Shown piece by piece: positions 7,927-14,403 of a stretch of DNA of 15,164 nt; position 1 is the first letter of the stretch, and every line of letters starts with the position of its first letter. A program made the position numbers and the translations under genes. Origin of the DNA: Deltaproteobacteria bacterium (GTDB lineage Bacteria; Desulfobacterota; Syntrophobacteria; BM002); assembly GCA_017861095.1 (NCBI GenBank), contig JAGFXI010000031.1:1-15164 (forward strand). Reading direction: 5' to 3'. The notes beneath the pieces were generated by a model that was not told the DNA's origin, ran no database searches, and saw nothing but the letters and a program-made list of their open reading frames with translations.

Positions 7927-8202
7927 TCACTTCCGCGCGACTTTCCGGAGCATCTTCATGGCGAATTCCGTCTCGAGCACGGGGATTAGCTCGGCGAATC
8001 CAAGATCAGTCCAGTCGTAGAAGAGGGCGGCCACATGGGCCACATCGTCCGCCTCAAAGAGTCGGAAAACCCGGTGACCGGAGATGTCGTACCACTCTCC
8101 CTTCACCTCCACGCCCTTGGGCGCAGCCGGACTCTTCATCCGTCGCTGGATGACCTGGTCCCGATCCTGTGGGTCATACGTGAAGATAGCCATGAACAGC
8201 AT
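7927..8202 (-). CDS. DUF3303 family protein
   Basis: This small protein has 91 residues when started at the ATG at 8202, which is preceded by a strong AAGGAGGGG ribosome site five bases away; the longer open frame upstream to 8355 has no such support and is not family-like. The sequence MLFMAIFTYDPQDRDQVIQRR, GEWYDISGHRVFRLFEADD and the closing DLGFAELIPVLETEFAMKML match my memory of DUF3303, a short alpha/beta (dimeric ferredoxin-like) family with a conserved GEW block and VxE(T)E end. No catalytic residues are known to me. It lies on the minus strand, in the same direction as the flavoprotein gene but about 420 bases downstream of it, so co-transcription is uncertain. Confidence 0.85.
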   Translation of the reverse strand: MLFMAIFTYDPQDRDQVIQRRMKSPAAPKGVEVKGEWYDISGHRVFRLFEADDVAHVAALFYDWTDLGFAELIPVLETEFAMKMLRKVARK

Positions 8203-8620
8203 GAGATCCCCTCCTTGTCTGTTTGACTCGAGTGGCTCCACCGGCGTGCCCGACTTCGGCACAGTTGTCAAGAAATCCTCTTCCTGCTCACGGAGGAGAC
8301 TCCCCCGCAACACCGCGCTCTGCGAAGGCAGGGTGGTCTGCGGCGCAAAGCGCATCCGGAGCCTCTACCTTCCTTCGCCGACCGAAAAGCCTCCCAAGTT
8401 TTCCACCAGAACCCCGCCGAAAGGCCCGGCCTCGCTCTCCAATATTCAATGGCGCGACCATGCCTCGGCGTGGCGTCCTTGGCGAGGAGTGCCCCTGCCG
8501 TAGCCCATTCCATCGCGGCTGAAAACCGCTCCCACAAGGCTCTTCCCGGTGCGGTAGGGAGAGAGTGGCCTGTGAGGCGGACCGCATCCAGAGCCACTAC
8601 TCCGGCACCGGCGAAGCTCC
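8203..8620. other. Stretch without a recognised gene
   Basis: Between the DUF3303 gene and the flavoprotein stop there is no recognised gene. A minus-strand frame (8268-8624, 118 codons) opens with a GTG overlapping the flavoprotein TGA (GTGA), which is a typical coupled arrangement, but its second half becomes Arg/Cys/Ser-rich and no family was recognised. It could be a decayed gene or chance. The strong ribosome site of the DUF3303 gene lies at the left edge. Confidence 0.4.
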
Positions 8621-9211
8621 TCACGAGCCAGGCGCGCCCCCCCGCGGGGCGACCAATCGCGCCCCCAGGGCGTAGGCCTCTTGCAGCGTTTCCAGACGCT
8701 CCCGGATCGCCCCCTTCTCATCCGCCCCCCGCACCAGGAGTTCGTCGCTATACACAACGTCAATGGCGTCAAAGAAGTACCTCATGGTAAGGCGAACACC
8801 GTCAAAAAGCTTTTTCCCGCGCGTGGCGGCCACGGAGATGAACGCCCCACGACGATCGGGGACGGCAGAAATCGGCAATTTTAGGACATACTTCTTCACC
8901 CACAGAGACTGGCACCGATCGATCATCGCCTTGGTTAGAGCGGAGACGCTGTAGAAAAAGATCGGGGAGGCAATGATCAGCCGCTGGGCTTCCGTGATCT
9001 TACCAAAAAGCGGTTGCATGTCGTCTTGAATCGCGCAGATGCCTGCCTTGGCACAGTGATAGATTTCCAGACAAGGTCTGATCTTGAGATCGCGGAGTAC
9101 TACCTTCTCGCATGCACCGCCATGGTCATGAGCGCCGCGAATAGCCTCATCCAGCAGAATTTCCGTATTCCCGCCCCGCCGAGGACTCCCAAGGATGGCA
9201 AGAACTTCCAT
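8621..9211 (-). CDS. Flavodoxin-fold NAD(P)H-dependent FMN reductase
   Basis: The 196-residue protein has the flavodoxin-like fold of the NADPH-dependent FMN reductase / iron-sulfur flavoprotein family. The FMN phosphate loop is GSPRRGGNTE (residues 8-17), followed by IRPCLEIYHCAKAGICAIQDDM (45-65) and the conserved ASPIFFYSVSALTKAMIDR (81-99). In iron-sulfur flavoproteins the second block has four cysteines; here C47, C53 and C59 remain and the second position is Ile50, so a normal [4Fe-4S] site is unlikely. The ATG at 9211 is chosen because GGAG lies six bases upstream and the fold begins directly with MEVLAILGSPR; the longer frame to 9286 adds no homologous sequence. It is divergent from the cNMP-binding gene. 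Its electron donor and acceptor cannot be told. Confidence 0.88.
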   Translation of the reverse strand: MEVLAILGSPRRGGNTEILLDEAIRGAHDHGGACEKVVLRDLKIRPCLEIYHCAKAGICAIQDDMQPLFGKITEAQRLIIASPIFFYSVSALTKAMIDRCQSLWVKKYVLKLPISAVPDRRGAFISVAATRGKKLFDGVRLTMRYFFDAIDVVYSDELLVRGADEKGAIRERLETLQEAYALGARLVAPRGGAPGS

Positions 9212-9311
9212 CGCCTTCTCCTCAGTCCCACCACATAGCGCCGCGCTATCATGTTTCATACCACGGAGCCTGGAGAAAAGCATCAAAGAACTTTCTCCCG
9301 CCGGAGAAGCC

Positions 9312-9320
9312 TGCTATAAT
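9312..9320 (+). promoter_or_regulatory. Extended -10 promoter for the cNMP-binding gene
   Basis: TGC-TATAAT gives a perfect -10 hexamer at 9315-9320 with the extended TGn motif at 9312-9314. The -35 region (about CTTTCT at 9291-9296) is weak, as is usual with an extended -10. The expected start of transcription is near 9327, about 35 bases before the ATG. Confidence 0.6.
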
Positions 9321-9361
9321 TCCGCCGTCTGCTCCTGGGCCAGCGTGGAGGATTGGTGACC

Positions 9362-10459
9362 ATGGCGGTAATCAAGCTGATCTTGACGGCAACGGACGTA
9401 AGCGGCTGCCGGATTTTCGTGAGCGGTGAGCAGTTGACCGTCGATTACCCGCGGATCGTGCTTGAGGAGTCCGACAAGGCATGTGTCACCGCCATTGCCC
9501 AGTTGCACCCGTATATCTTTCCCCTGTCACGAGGGGTCGCCTTCGCCACCTTGCAGACAGGGCAAGATACGGCGACTCTCCGCTGCTGTTGCTCCCAGGG
9601 TAGTGTTTTGTTCAAGGTGGAGAAAAAGTTCCGTCGGCTCCTCGTGTCGGGTGAAATACAGAAGCATTTAGATCGCCTCAAGCTCGATATCACCCAGCTT
9701 CAGGCCGTGCCCATCTTTTCTCCGCTGCCGATTCCGTCACTCGAAAAGATTATTCCGCTCCTTCAGCTTCGTCCCGTAAAGACGGGAACAGACGTCATCC
9801 GTCAGGGTGATGTGGGCCAGTCCCTCTTCATCATCACCAAGGGCGACGTGCTGGTGGTGCGAGAAGGTGGGCAGCAGGGCGAAGAGGTCCTCGCCACCCT
9901 CTCTGAGGGCGAGTGTTTCGGCGAGATGTCCCTCATCTCGGGGGAGCCGGTCTCGGCCACTATCAGGGCCAAGGGCCCCACGACCCTTCTCGTTCTGAGC
10001 AAGGAGGACTTCACTCCCTTGCTCCTGGACAAACCCTCCCTCAATCTTTACTTCACGAAACTGCTCACCCAGCGCCTGCAGCAGACGAACAGTAGAATCA
10101 TGGACATGCTGGATCGAGGGATACAGGGTAACCTGCGAACCTTCAGTATCCCCGAACTCATTCAGACCCTGGCGCTCAATCGGCGTACGGGCACCCTGGC
10201 AATCATGGATAAGCATGCCAGGGCTGAAGTTCACTTTCAGACAGGCTCCGTCACCGAGGTGGCCCTGGAGAACCTCGAAGGTGAAGAGGCCTTTTATCGG
10301 CTTCTGGAGTGGGAGGAGGGACAGTTCCAGTTTCAGCCTGGGGAAATCGTGCTCACCGCCAGGAATATCACTAAAGATACCATGCAACTCCTCATGGAAG
10401 GGCTGCGCCGCCTAGACGAAGAGCGAAGCGGCGTTCCTTCGGGACGGCCTCCTGGCTAG
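9362..10459 (+). CDS. TIGR04076-like / cNMP-binding / DUF4388 regulatory protein
   Basis: This 365-residue protein has three parts. Residues 1-100 resemble the TIGR04076 family (VSGEQLTVDYP, then AIAQLHPYIFPLSRG and a cysteine-rich RCCCSQGSVLFKVE). Residues about 117-235 are a CRP-type cyclic-nucleotide-binding domain (IFSPLPIPSLEKI, VIRQGDVGQSLFIITKGDV, CFGEMSLISGEPVSATIRA). Residues about 255-350 match DUF4388/PATAN (GNLRTFSIPELIQTLALNRRTGTLAI, then HFQTGSVTEVALENLEGEEAFYRLLEWEEGQF), a signalling domain. There is no DNA-binding domain, so it probably works through protein contacts. In the phosphate-binding cassette the usual Arg-Ala/Ser pair is replaced by Val197-Ser198, so canonical cAMP/cGMP binding is doubtful. 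The ATG at 9362 lies 10 bases after GGAGG; a GTG at 9356 is an alternative. Confidence 0.87.
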   Translation: MAVIKLILTATDVSGCRIFVSGEQLTVDYPRIVLEESDKACVTAIAQLHPYIFPLSRGVAFATLQTGQDTATLRCCCSQGSVLFKVEKKFRRLLVSGEIQKHLDRLKLDITQLQAVPIFSPLPIPSLEKIIPLLQLRPVKTGTDVIRQGDVGQSLFIITKGDVLVVREGGQQGEEVLATLSEGECFGEMSLISGEPVSATIRAKGPTTLLVLSKEDFTPLLLDKPSLNLYFTKLLTQRLQQTNSRIMDMLDRGIQGNLRTFSIPELIQTLALNRRTGTLAIMDKHARAEVHFQTGSVTEVALENLEGEEAFYRLLEWEEGQFQFQPGEIVLTARNITKDTMQLLMEGLRRLDEERSGVPSGRPPG

Positions 10460-10523
10460 CCCGCACAGTCCCTCCGACCATTCGCCTGAACCCTCATCGC
10501 CCCGCGAGCACTCGGCACCCAAC

Positions 10524-10553
10524 CCAGGTTCCAACTCCTGGTGCGACCAGGAG
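10524..10553 (+). promoter_or_regulatory. Overlapping alternative hairpins before the XRE gene
   Basis: CTCCTGG at 10535-10541 pairs perfectly with CCAGGAG at 10547-10553 over a five-base loop. The same CCTGG can instead pair with CCAGG at 10524-10528, so the two hairpins exclude each other. There is no T-run, so it is not a standard terminator. It may shape the end of the upstream transcript or the leader of the XRE gene. Confidence 0.3.
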
Positions 10554-10589
10554 CCGCGATCTGGACGAGAGGCGGACGGAGGAGGAAAT

Positions 10590-10820
10590 ATGAACGATAG
10601 AAATCTCAAGCTCATCGGCGAGCGTCTCGAGCGCTTCAGAGAGATCCGGGGGCTGAGCCGAACAGTAGTGGCACAGAGACTCGGGATCGCAAGCGAAGAA
10701 TTGGCGGATCTCGAAGCCGGGAGAAAGTCTCTCCGCCGGGAATGGATCGAGACCCTGCGCGACGCCTTCGCCCTTGATCCTGCATGGCTCCTCGGCGGCA
10801 GAACCCTGGAAGACCTCTGA
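10590..10820 (+). CDS. XRE-type helix-turn-helix protein
   Basis: The protein is 76 residues, essentially a single HTH_3/Cro-CI-like domain. Helices 2-3 are seen at about residues 22-42 (LSRTVVAQRLGIASEELADLE), followed by AGRKSL and a C-terminal helix EWIETLRDAFALDPAWLLGG, a typical ending for small XRE regulators. The ATG follows GGAGGAAAT directly, a good ribosome site. The stop codon overlaps the start of the hydrolase gene (TGATG at 10818-10822), so the two are probably translated in a coupled manner and the regulator may control its own operon; no clear operator was seen upstream. It lacks any toxin-like neighbour, so an antitoxin role is not favoured. Confidence 0.85.
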   Translation: MNDRNLKLIGERLERFREIRGLSRTVVAQRLGIASEELADLEAGRKSLRREWIETLRDAFALDPAWLLGGRTLEDL

Positions 10821-11740
10821 TGCGAGGGAACGTCGTGAAACCATGGCGCAGCGCTCGGACCGCGGCGGTCCTTGCCCTCGTCCTCGCCCTCTGTTGGCTC
10901 ACCTCGGCCGGGGCTGAACCCTCGGTTCGAACCGAGCTCGTCCGCATCAAGGCCGAGGACGGCATCTCCCTCACCGGTCTGCTGTACCGGCCCGACCAGG
11001 CGGAAATCCGGGCCGGAGTGGTAATGGTCCACGGCTACGGGGGGAACTTCTATACGGATGTCATGTCCTTTCTCCCACAGGCGCTTGCCGCCCGCGGCAT
11101 AGCCGCGCTAGCAATCAACATGCGCGACCACGACCTCGGGCCGAAGCGGGACCGTTTCGAGGAGAGTCGGCTGGACATCGCCGCGGCAGTGAATCACATG
11201 GCCTTACGGGGCATTCGCCCCCTCTTTCTCTACGGCCACAGCATGGGTACCAACCGCGTGCTTTACTACCTGGCGGCCACGGCCGACTCCCGAGTCGCCG
11301 GCCTAGTCCTCACCGGGCCGCCGGGCAATCTCTTCGAGTGGAACGTGAGGGTCTTCGGACGGGAAGCCGCATCCCGGGTCCTCCTCGAGGCTCAAGACCT
11401 CGTAGCCGCCGGCCGGGGGGACCAGTGGATGGTCGTCGACCTTGGACCTCTGGGGAAAGCCTTATACACTGCAAACCATGTGGTGAGCCTCAGGGGGCCC
11501 CTGAGCCTTTCTGATCCCTTCAGGAACATTGCCCAGGTCACAAGACCCATCCTTATCGTCCACGGTCTTGCCGACCGGTTGGCCGACCCGGCGGTGGCAG
11601 ATGAGCTCCGTCGGAACGCCCCTGCCGCCGAACTGGTCACGGTTATCCTGATTCCCGGTGCAGAGCACTCCTTTCGTGACCACGAAAAATCCCTGGAGGA
11701 GGCGGTCTACACCTGGCTGCTTCGCCGCCTGTCACCGTAG
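10820..11740 (+). CDS. Exported alpha/beta hydrolase
   Basis: With the ATG at 10820 the product has 306 residues. A signal peptide is likely: basic KPWRSART then AAVLALVLALCWLTSAGA ending near residue 32, so the enzyme should act outside the cytoplasm. The mature part is an alpha/beta hydrolase of the serine-hydrolase type: oxyanion-hole HGYGG (71-75), nucleophile elbow GHSMG (139-143) with Ser141, a likely acid Asp252 in HGLADRLADP, and His283 in GAEHSFRDH. The substrate could be an ester or lipid; nothing narrower can be claimed. The start overlaps the XRE gene stop (TGATG); a GTG at 10835 with GAGGG before it is another possible start and would still keep the signal peptide. A related repeat fragment lies just after the stop. 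Confidence 0.88.
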   Translation: MRGNVVKPWRSARTAAVLALVLALCWLTSAGAEPSVRTELVRIKAEDGISLTGLLYRPDQAEIRAGVVMVHGYGGNFYTDVMSFLPQALAARGIAALAINMRDHDLGPKRDRFEESRLDIAAAVNHMALRGIRPLFLYGHSMGTNRVLYYLAATADSRVAGLVLTGPPGNLFEWNVRVFGREAASRVLLEAQDLVAAGRGDQWMVVDLGPLGKALYTANHVVSLRGPLSLSDPFRNIAQVTRPILIVHGLADRLADPAVADELRRNAPAAELVTVILIPGAEHSFRDHEKSLEEAVYTWLLRRLSP

Positions 11741-12046
11741 CCAGCTTTCTCCATACAACCCGCATCATGCACGGCCCATTAGCACGCGGACGCAACATTG
11801 CTGTTGGCCTTCCCCACCCGAGACGAACCGTCCGTCTCTGAACGGCGGTCGCTGGTGGACGGGAGGCAGGCGGTGGTGTAGGATACGCGGACGATTCTTC
11901 TTGGGGAGTATAGGAGACGTTACCTTCCCAGGAACTTGACGTCTCGCAGGAACCGCTCGCCAGAGAGGGGCTTGATAGTCTGCCGCTTAATGGCTAGCCT
12001 TCACCACGGCGATGGGGTTATCACGAGCGAGAAGGAGGAGATTCCC
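11741..12046. other. Intergenic region upstream of the selenoprotein candidate
   Basis: No gene was recognised in this 306-base stretch. It begins with a diverged repeat end at 11757 and ends with the strong AGGAGG ribosome site at 12033-12038. A convincing sigma-70 promoter could not be assigned; TTGATA near 11972 and TATAGG near 11909 are isolated partial matches. The in-frame extension upstream of 12047 is not family-like. Confidence 0.45.
11757..11773 (+). repeat. Diverged left end of the GCATTATGC repeat
   Basis: AACC-C-GCATCATGC-ACG here matches AACC-T-GCATTATGC-ACG of the 6 kb element at 15 of 17 bases. Similarity does not extend clearly further. It lies 16 bases after the hydrolase stop codon, the same kind of place as the other two copies. 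Confidence 0.35.
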
Positions 12047-13372
12047 ATGGCGAAAAGATTGGTTGTGGTCGGCGGGGGAGCCGGCGGGCCGAGCGCTGCA
12101 GCCAGGGCAAAGCGTGACGCGGCCGATCTGGAGGTGACCATCCTTGAAGCGGGTGAGCATGTCTCCTTTGCAGCCTGACCCACTCCCTATTACATCGGTG
12201 ATGTAATCAAAGACCAGAGCAAGCTGATCGTCCGAACCCCCGAGGCCTTTGCCAAGTCCGGTATCACCGTGCGCCTCCACACCAGAGTTGCAGCGGTGCA
12301 CCCCGAGACTCAGACCGTGGTCCTTGCCAGCCGAGAGACCGTTCCCTTCGATTACCTGGTCGTGGCAACCGGTGCCGGACCGCGACTCCCAAAGGTGCCC
12401 GGTCTGGACGTCGACGGGATCTTCACCCTCCGCAATGTCTCGGACGCCCTTCGGATCAAGCGGTTCATCCAGGACCGGCGGGCCAAGCGTGCCGTGGCGG
12501 TGGGCGCGGGATACATCTCCCTCGAGATGTGTGAAGCCTTCAGGACCCTCGGGCTGGAAACGACCGTTCTCGAGAGTGAAGCCCGGCCGGTGATGAGGCT
12601 TCCGGAGGAATTCTCCGCCAAGATCGTGGAAGAGCTTCAGGCGAACGGCGTTACCTTCATGCCGCGGGTGAATTTGGAGGGGTTCGACCGCTCGCCGAGC
12701 GGCATTGTTGTGCGCACCGGAAACGGCCCGCTTGAGGCCGACCTCGTCCTCATCGCCGTCGGGGTCGCCCCTGAGGTCAAGCTGGCGGCCGAGGCCGGCA
12801 TCGCCCTGGGCAGAACCGGCGCCATTGCGGTCAACGATCACCAGCAGACCAACCTACCCTTCGTCTACGCGGCAGGCGACTGCTGCGAGAGCTACCACCG
12901 CGTCAGCCGCAAACCCGCCTACATTCCCTTGGGGGATACGGCCAACAAACAAGGGCGGATTGCCGGGGCCAACATCGGCGGCCAGGATGTGACCTTTCCC
13001 GGTATCGTCGGCTCCCAGTGTTTCAAGGTATTCGGGCTCGAGGTCGCCTCCACCGGCCTCACCGAGGACGAGGCCCGTCAGCTAGCATTGACGCCGGTTT
13101 CCGCAACCATCCAGGGGGTCTCCCGGGCGCGCAGCTATCCCAGCACCAAGCGCCTATGGCTCAAGCTGGTAGCGGATACCGGAACTAGGCGCCTCCTCGG
13201 TGCCCAAGCGGTGGGCGCAGAAGGGGTGGTGAGCCGGATCAACATCTTGGCGGGTGCCCTCGCGGGAGGACTCTCCCTCGAGGAGATAGCGTACCTGGAC
13301 CTGGCCTACGCCCCGCCCTTTTCCGGGTCCTGGGATCCGGTTCACATTGCCGCCCAAGAGCTGCTGAAATAG
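12047..13372 (+). CDS. Putative selenocysteine-containing CoA-disulfide reductase/NADH oxidase family flavoenzyme
   Basis: Read through the in-frame TGA at 12176-12178, this gene encodes 441 residues, the normal length of CoA-disulfide reductase/NADH oxidase family flavoenzymes (about 440). Motifs run in order: FAD-binding VVVGGGAGG (6-14), the active-site segment HVSFAA-U44-PTPYYIGDVI (38-54), ATGAGPRLP (108-115), NADH-binding VAVGAGYISLE (150-160), third FAD block YAAGDCCES (274-282) and the C-terminal YAPPFSGSWDPV (421-432). Tyr364 and Tyr421 correspond to conserved family tyrosines. Family members have the redox cysteine at about residues 42-44 in CG(L/M)PY, exactly where TGA lies, so selenocysteine at 44 is proposed. 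The ATG has AGGAGG eight bases upstream. No other stop or frameshift occurs. Alternatives are a recent Cys-to-stop mutation or a sequencing error. The substrate (CoA, glutathione, polysulfide or oxygen) is unknown. Confidence 0.8.
12189..12207 (+). promoter_or_regulatory. Candidate bacterial SECIS element
   Basis: ATTACATC (12189-12196), loop GGT (12197-12199) and GATGTAAT (12200-12207) form a perfect 8-bp hairpin. Eighteen bases separate the TGA from the loop. Bacterial SECIS elements sit directly after the UGA, with the apical loop about 16-37 bases away and a G among the first loop bases; both hold. The hairpin is in the coding frame. A SelB-binding role is inferred. Confidence 0.65.
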
Positions 13373-13393
13373 ATGGTTAGGAATTCTTCAGGA

Positions 13394-13412
13394 AAGGGCA
13401 GCAAATGCCCTT
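13394..13412 (+). terminator. Terminator-like hairpin after the flavoenzyme gene
   Basis: AAGGGCA (13394-13400) pairs perfectly with TGCCCTT (13406-13412) over a GCAAA loop, 21 bases after the stop codon at 13372. Only two T bases follow, so intrinsic termination would be weak; it may instead protect the 3' end of the transcript. Confidence 0.4.
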
Positions 13413-13447
13413 AGGATAAGTGAATAGCAAGAAGGAAAGCATTCCCC

Positions 13448-14008
13448 GTGAAGATTCTCCTCCACATGTGCTGTGCCCCCTGTACCGTCTATCCTTTACG
13501 CGTCCTAGAAGGTGAGCAGGTGCGGGTCTCCGGGTTTTTCTTCAACCCGAACATCCACCCCTACCAGGAGTACCAGCGCCGGATGGAGACCGTTCGGCAG
13601 TTCGCCGCTCAGGCAGCCCTAGAGGTCATCTACCGGGACGAATACGATGTGGGGAGATTCCTCCGTCAGATCGTCTTCCGTGAGTCGGAGCGCTGCCGCC
13701 TCTGCTACCACCTCCGCCTGGAGGCCGCGGCCCAACTGGCCGGAAGGAGCCGCATGGACGCCTTCACCACCACGCTGCTCTACAGCAAAAGGCAGAACCA
13801 CGAGCTCATCCGCCAGTTGGGCGAGGAAGTGGGCAGACAGATGGGAATCCCCTTCCTCTACCGCGACTTCCGCCGGGGTTGGCGGGAGGGAATCGAGCAA
13901 TCCAAGGCCCTCGGTCTCTACCGCCAGAACTACTGCGGCTGTATCTACAGCGAACAGGAGCGTTTCCAGAAGGGGCGGAGTGAACCGAGCCCCTATCAGA
14001 CGCCATAA
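13448..14008 (+). CDS. queH: Epoxyqueuosine reductase QueH
   Basis: The 186-residue protein is QueH (formerly DUF208), which reduces epoxyqueuosine to queuosine in tRNA, the last step of queuosine modification; it is the cobalamin-independent counterpart of QueG. The diagnostic N-terminus LLHMCCAPCTVYPL is present (Cys8, Cys9, Cys12), with FFNPNIHPYQEY (31-42), CRLCYHLRLE (83-92), FTTTLLYSKRQNHE (106-119) and NYCGCIYSE (161-169). By family knowledge the adjacent cysteines near the N-terminus and Cys83/Cys86 bind the [4Fe-4S] cluster, while the CGC pair (163, 165) is a likely redox disulfide. The start is a GTG at 13448 after AAGGAAAG. It lies 75 bases downstream of the flavoenzyme gene, in the same direction, and its 3' end overlaps the next, convergent gene by 13 bases. 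Confidence 0.95.
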   Translation: MKILLHMCCAPCTVYPLRVLEGEQVRVSGFFFNPNIHPYQEYQRRMETVRQFAAQAALEVIYRDEYDVGRFLRQIVFRESERCRLCYHLRLEAAAQLAGRSRMDAFTTTLLYSKRQNHELIRQLGEEVGRQMGIPFLYRDFRRGWREGIEQSKALGLYRQNYCGCIYSEQERFQKGRSEPSPYQTP

Positions 14009-14286
14009 ACCATTATTCGGTGCTCCGAGGGAAAAGCGAGGAGCCGATCGATCTTGGCCTGGAGATCACGCCGCCCCGGGTGAGCCTCCCAGGCACGCCA
14101 GTCCTCCAAGCTCTCCCAGGTGCTGATCACCAGGGACTCGTTCACGTCGTCCAGCGAATGGAGCGTTTCCCCCGAGATGTAGCCCTTGGCCTGCAGGGCG
14201 AGTGTACGCAGCCTCGTCAGCAGGTCGGCCAAGGCGAGTTCGTTGCCGGGAACCACCTTCCGCTTGATCAATACCCTGATTGTCAT
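13996..14286 (-). CDS. Antibiotic biosynthesis monooxygenase (ABM) fold protein
   Basis: The protein is 96 residues, a full single ABM (dimeric ferredoxin-like) domain. Family-like blocks are IRVLIKRKVVPGNE (3-16), a helix with LLTRLRTLAL, GYISGETLHSLDD (35-47) and the core SLVISTWESLEDWRAWEAHPGRRDLQ (51-76), which holds the typical W-ES-xxW-xxW-xxHP pattern. ABM proteins include quinol monooxygenases and haem-degrading enzymes, but many small members have no known activity, so no reaction is claimed. The ATG at 14286 is preceded by a strong AAGGAAGGAGGGG ribosome site. It runs in the same direction as the Rrf2-type regulator, 117 bases downstream, so it may be in that regulon or operon. Its 3' end overlaps the queH end by 13 bases in convergent orientation. 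Confidence 0.88.
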   Translation of the reverse strand: MTIRVLIKRKVVPGNELALADLLTRLRTLALQAKGYISGETLHSLDDVNESLVISTWESLEDWRAWEAHPGRRDLQAKIDRLLAFPSEHRIMVYGV

Positions 14287-14403
14287 GACGCCCCTCCTTC
14301 CTTTAAGAGTTCACGTCATCTTCCTCCGGCGCCCAAATCGGAAGACGCCCTGCTTCTCCAGTGCGGAATCATGGAATCAACAGACCTCGCTGAGCCAAGC
14401 AAC

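Noticed and set aside
8203..8355. N-terminal extension of the DUF3303 frame to 8355
   Set aside because: The ATG at 8202 has a strong ribosome site and begins exactly at the family's start; the extension is not family-like.
8268..8624. Minus-strand 118-codon frame with GTGA overlap to the flavoprotein gene
   Set aside because: No family resemblance, and the second half is Arg/Cys/Ser-rich like a shadow frame; not strong enough for a gene call.
10590..10820. Antitoxin of a toxin-antitoxin pair
   Set aside because: The coupled neighbour is an exported alpha/beta hydrolase with a signal peptide, not a toxin family.
11489..11505. Perfect palindrome CTCAGGGG-G-CCCCTGAG inside the hydrolase gene
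   Set aside because: It lies in well-supported coding sequence (VSLRGPLSLS) and has no T-run; in GC-rich DNA such a palindrome is easily explained by chance.
12269..13372. Gene starting at the GTG at 12269
   Set aside because: It would lack the FAD-binding N-terminus and the active site, which are present in the same frame upstream with a good ribosome site; the TGA readthrough explains the whole frame better.
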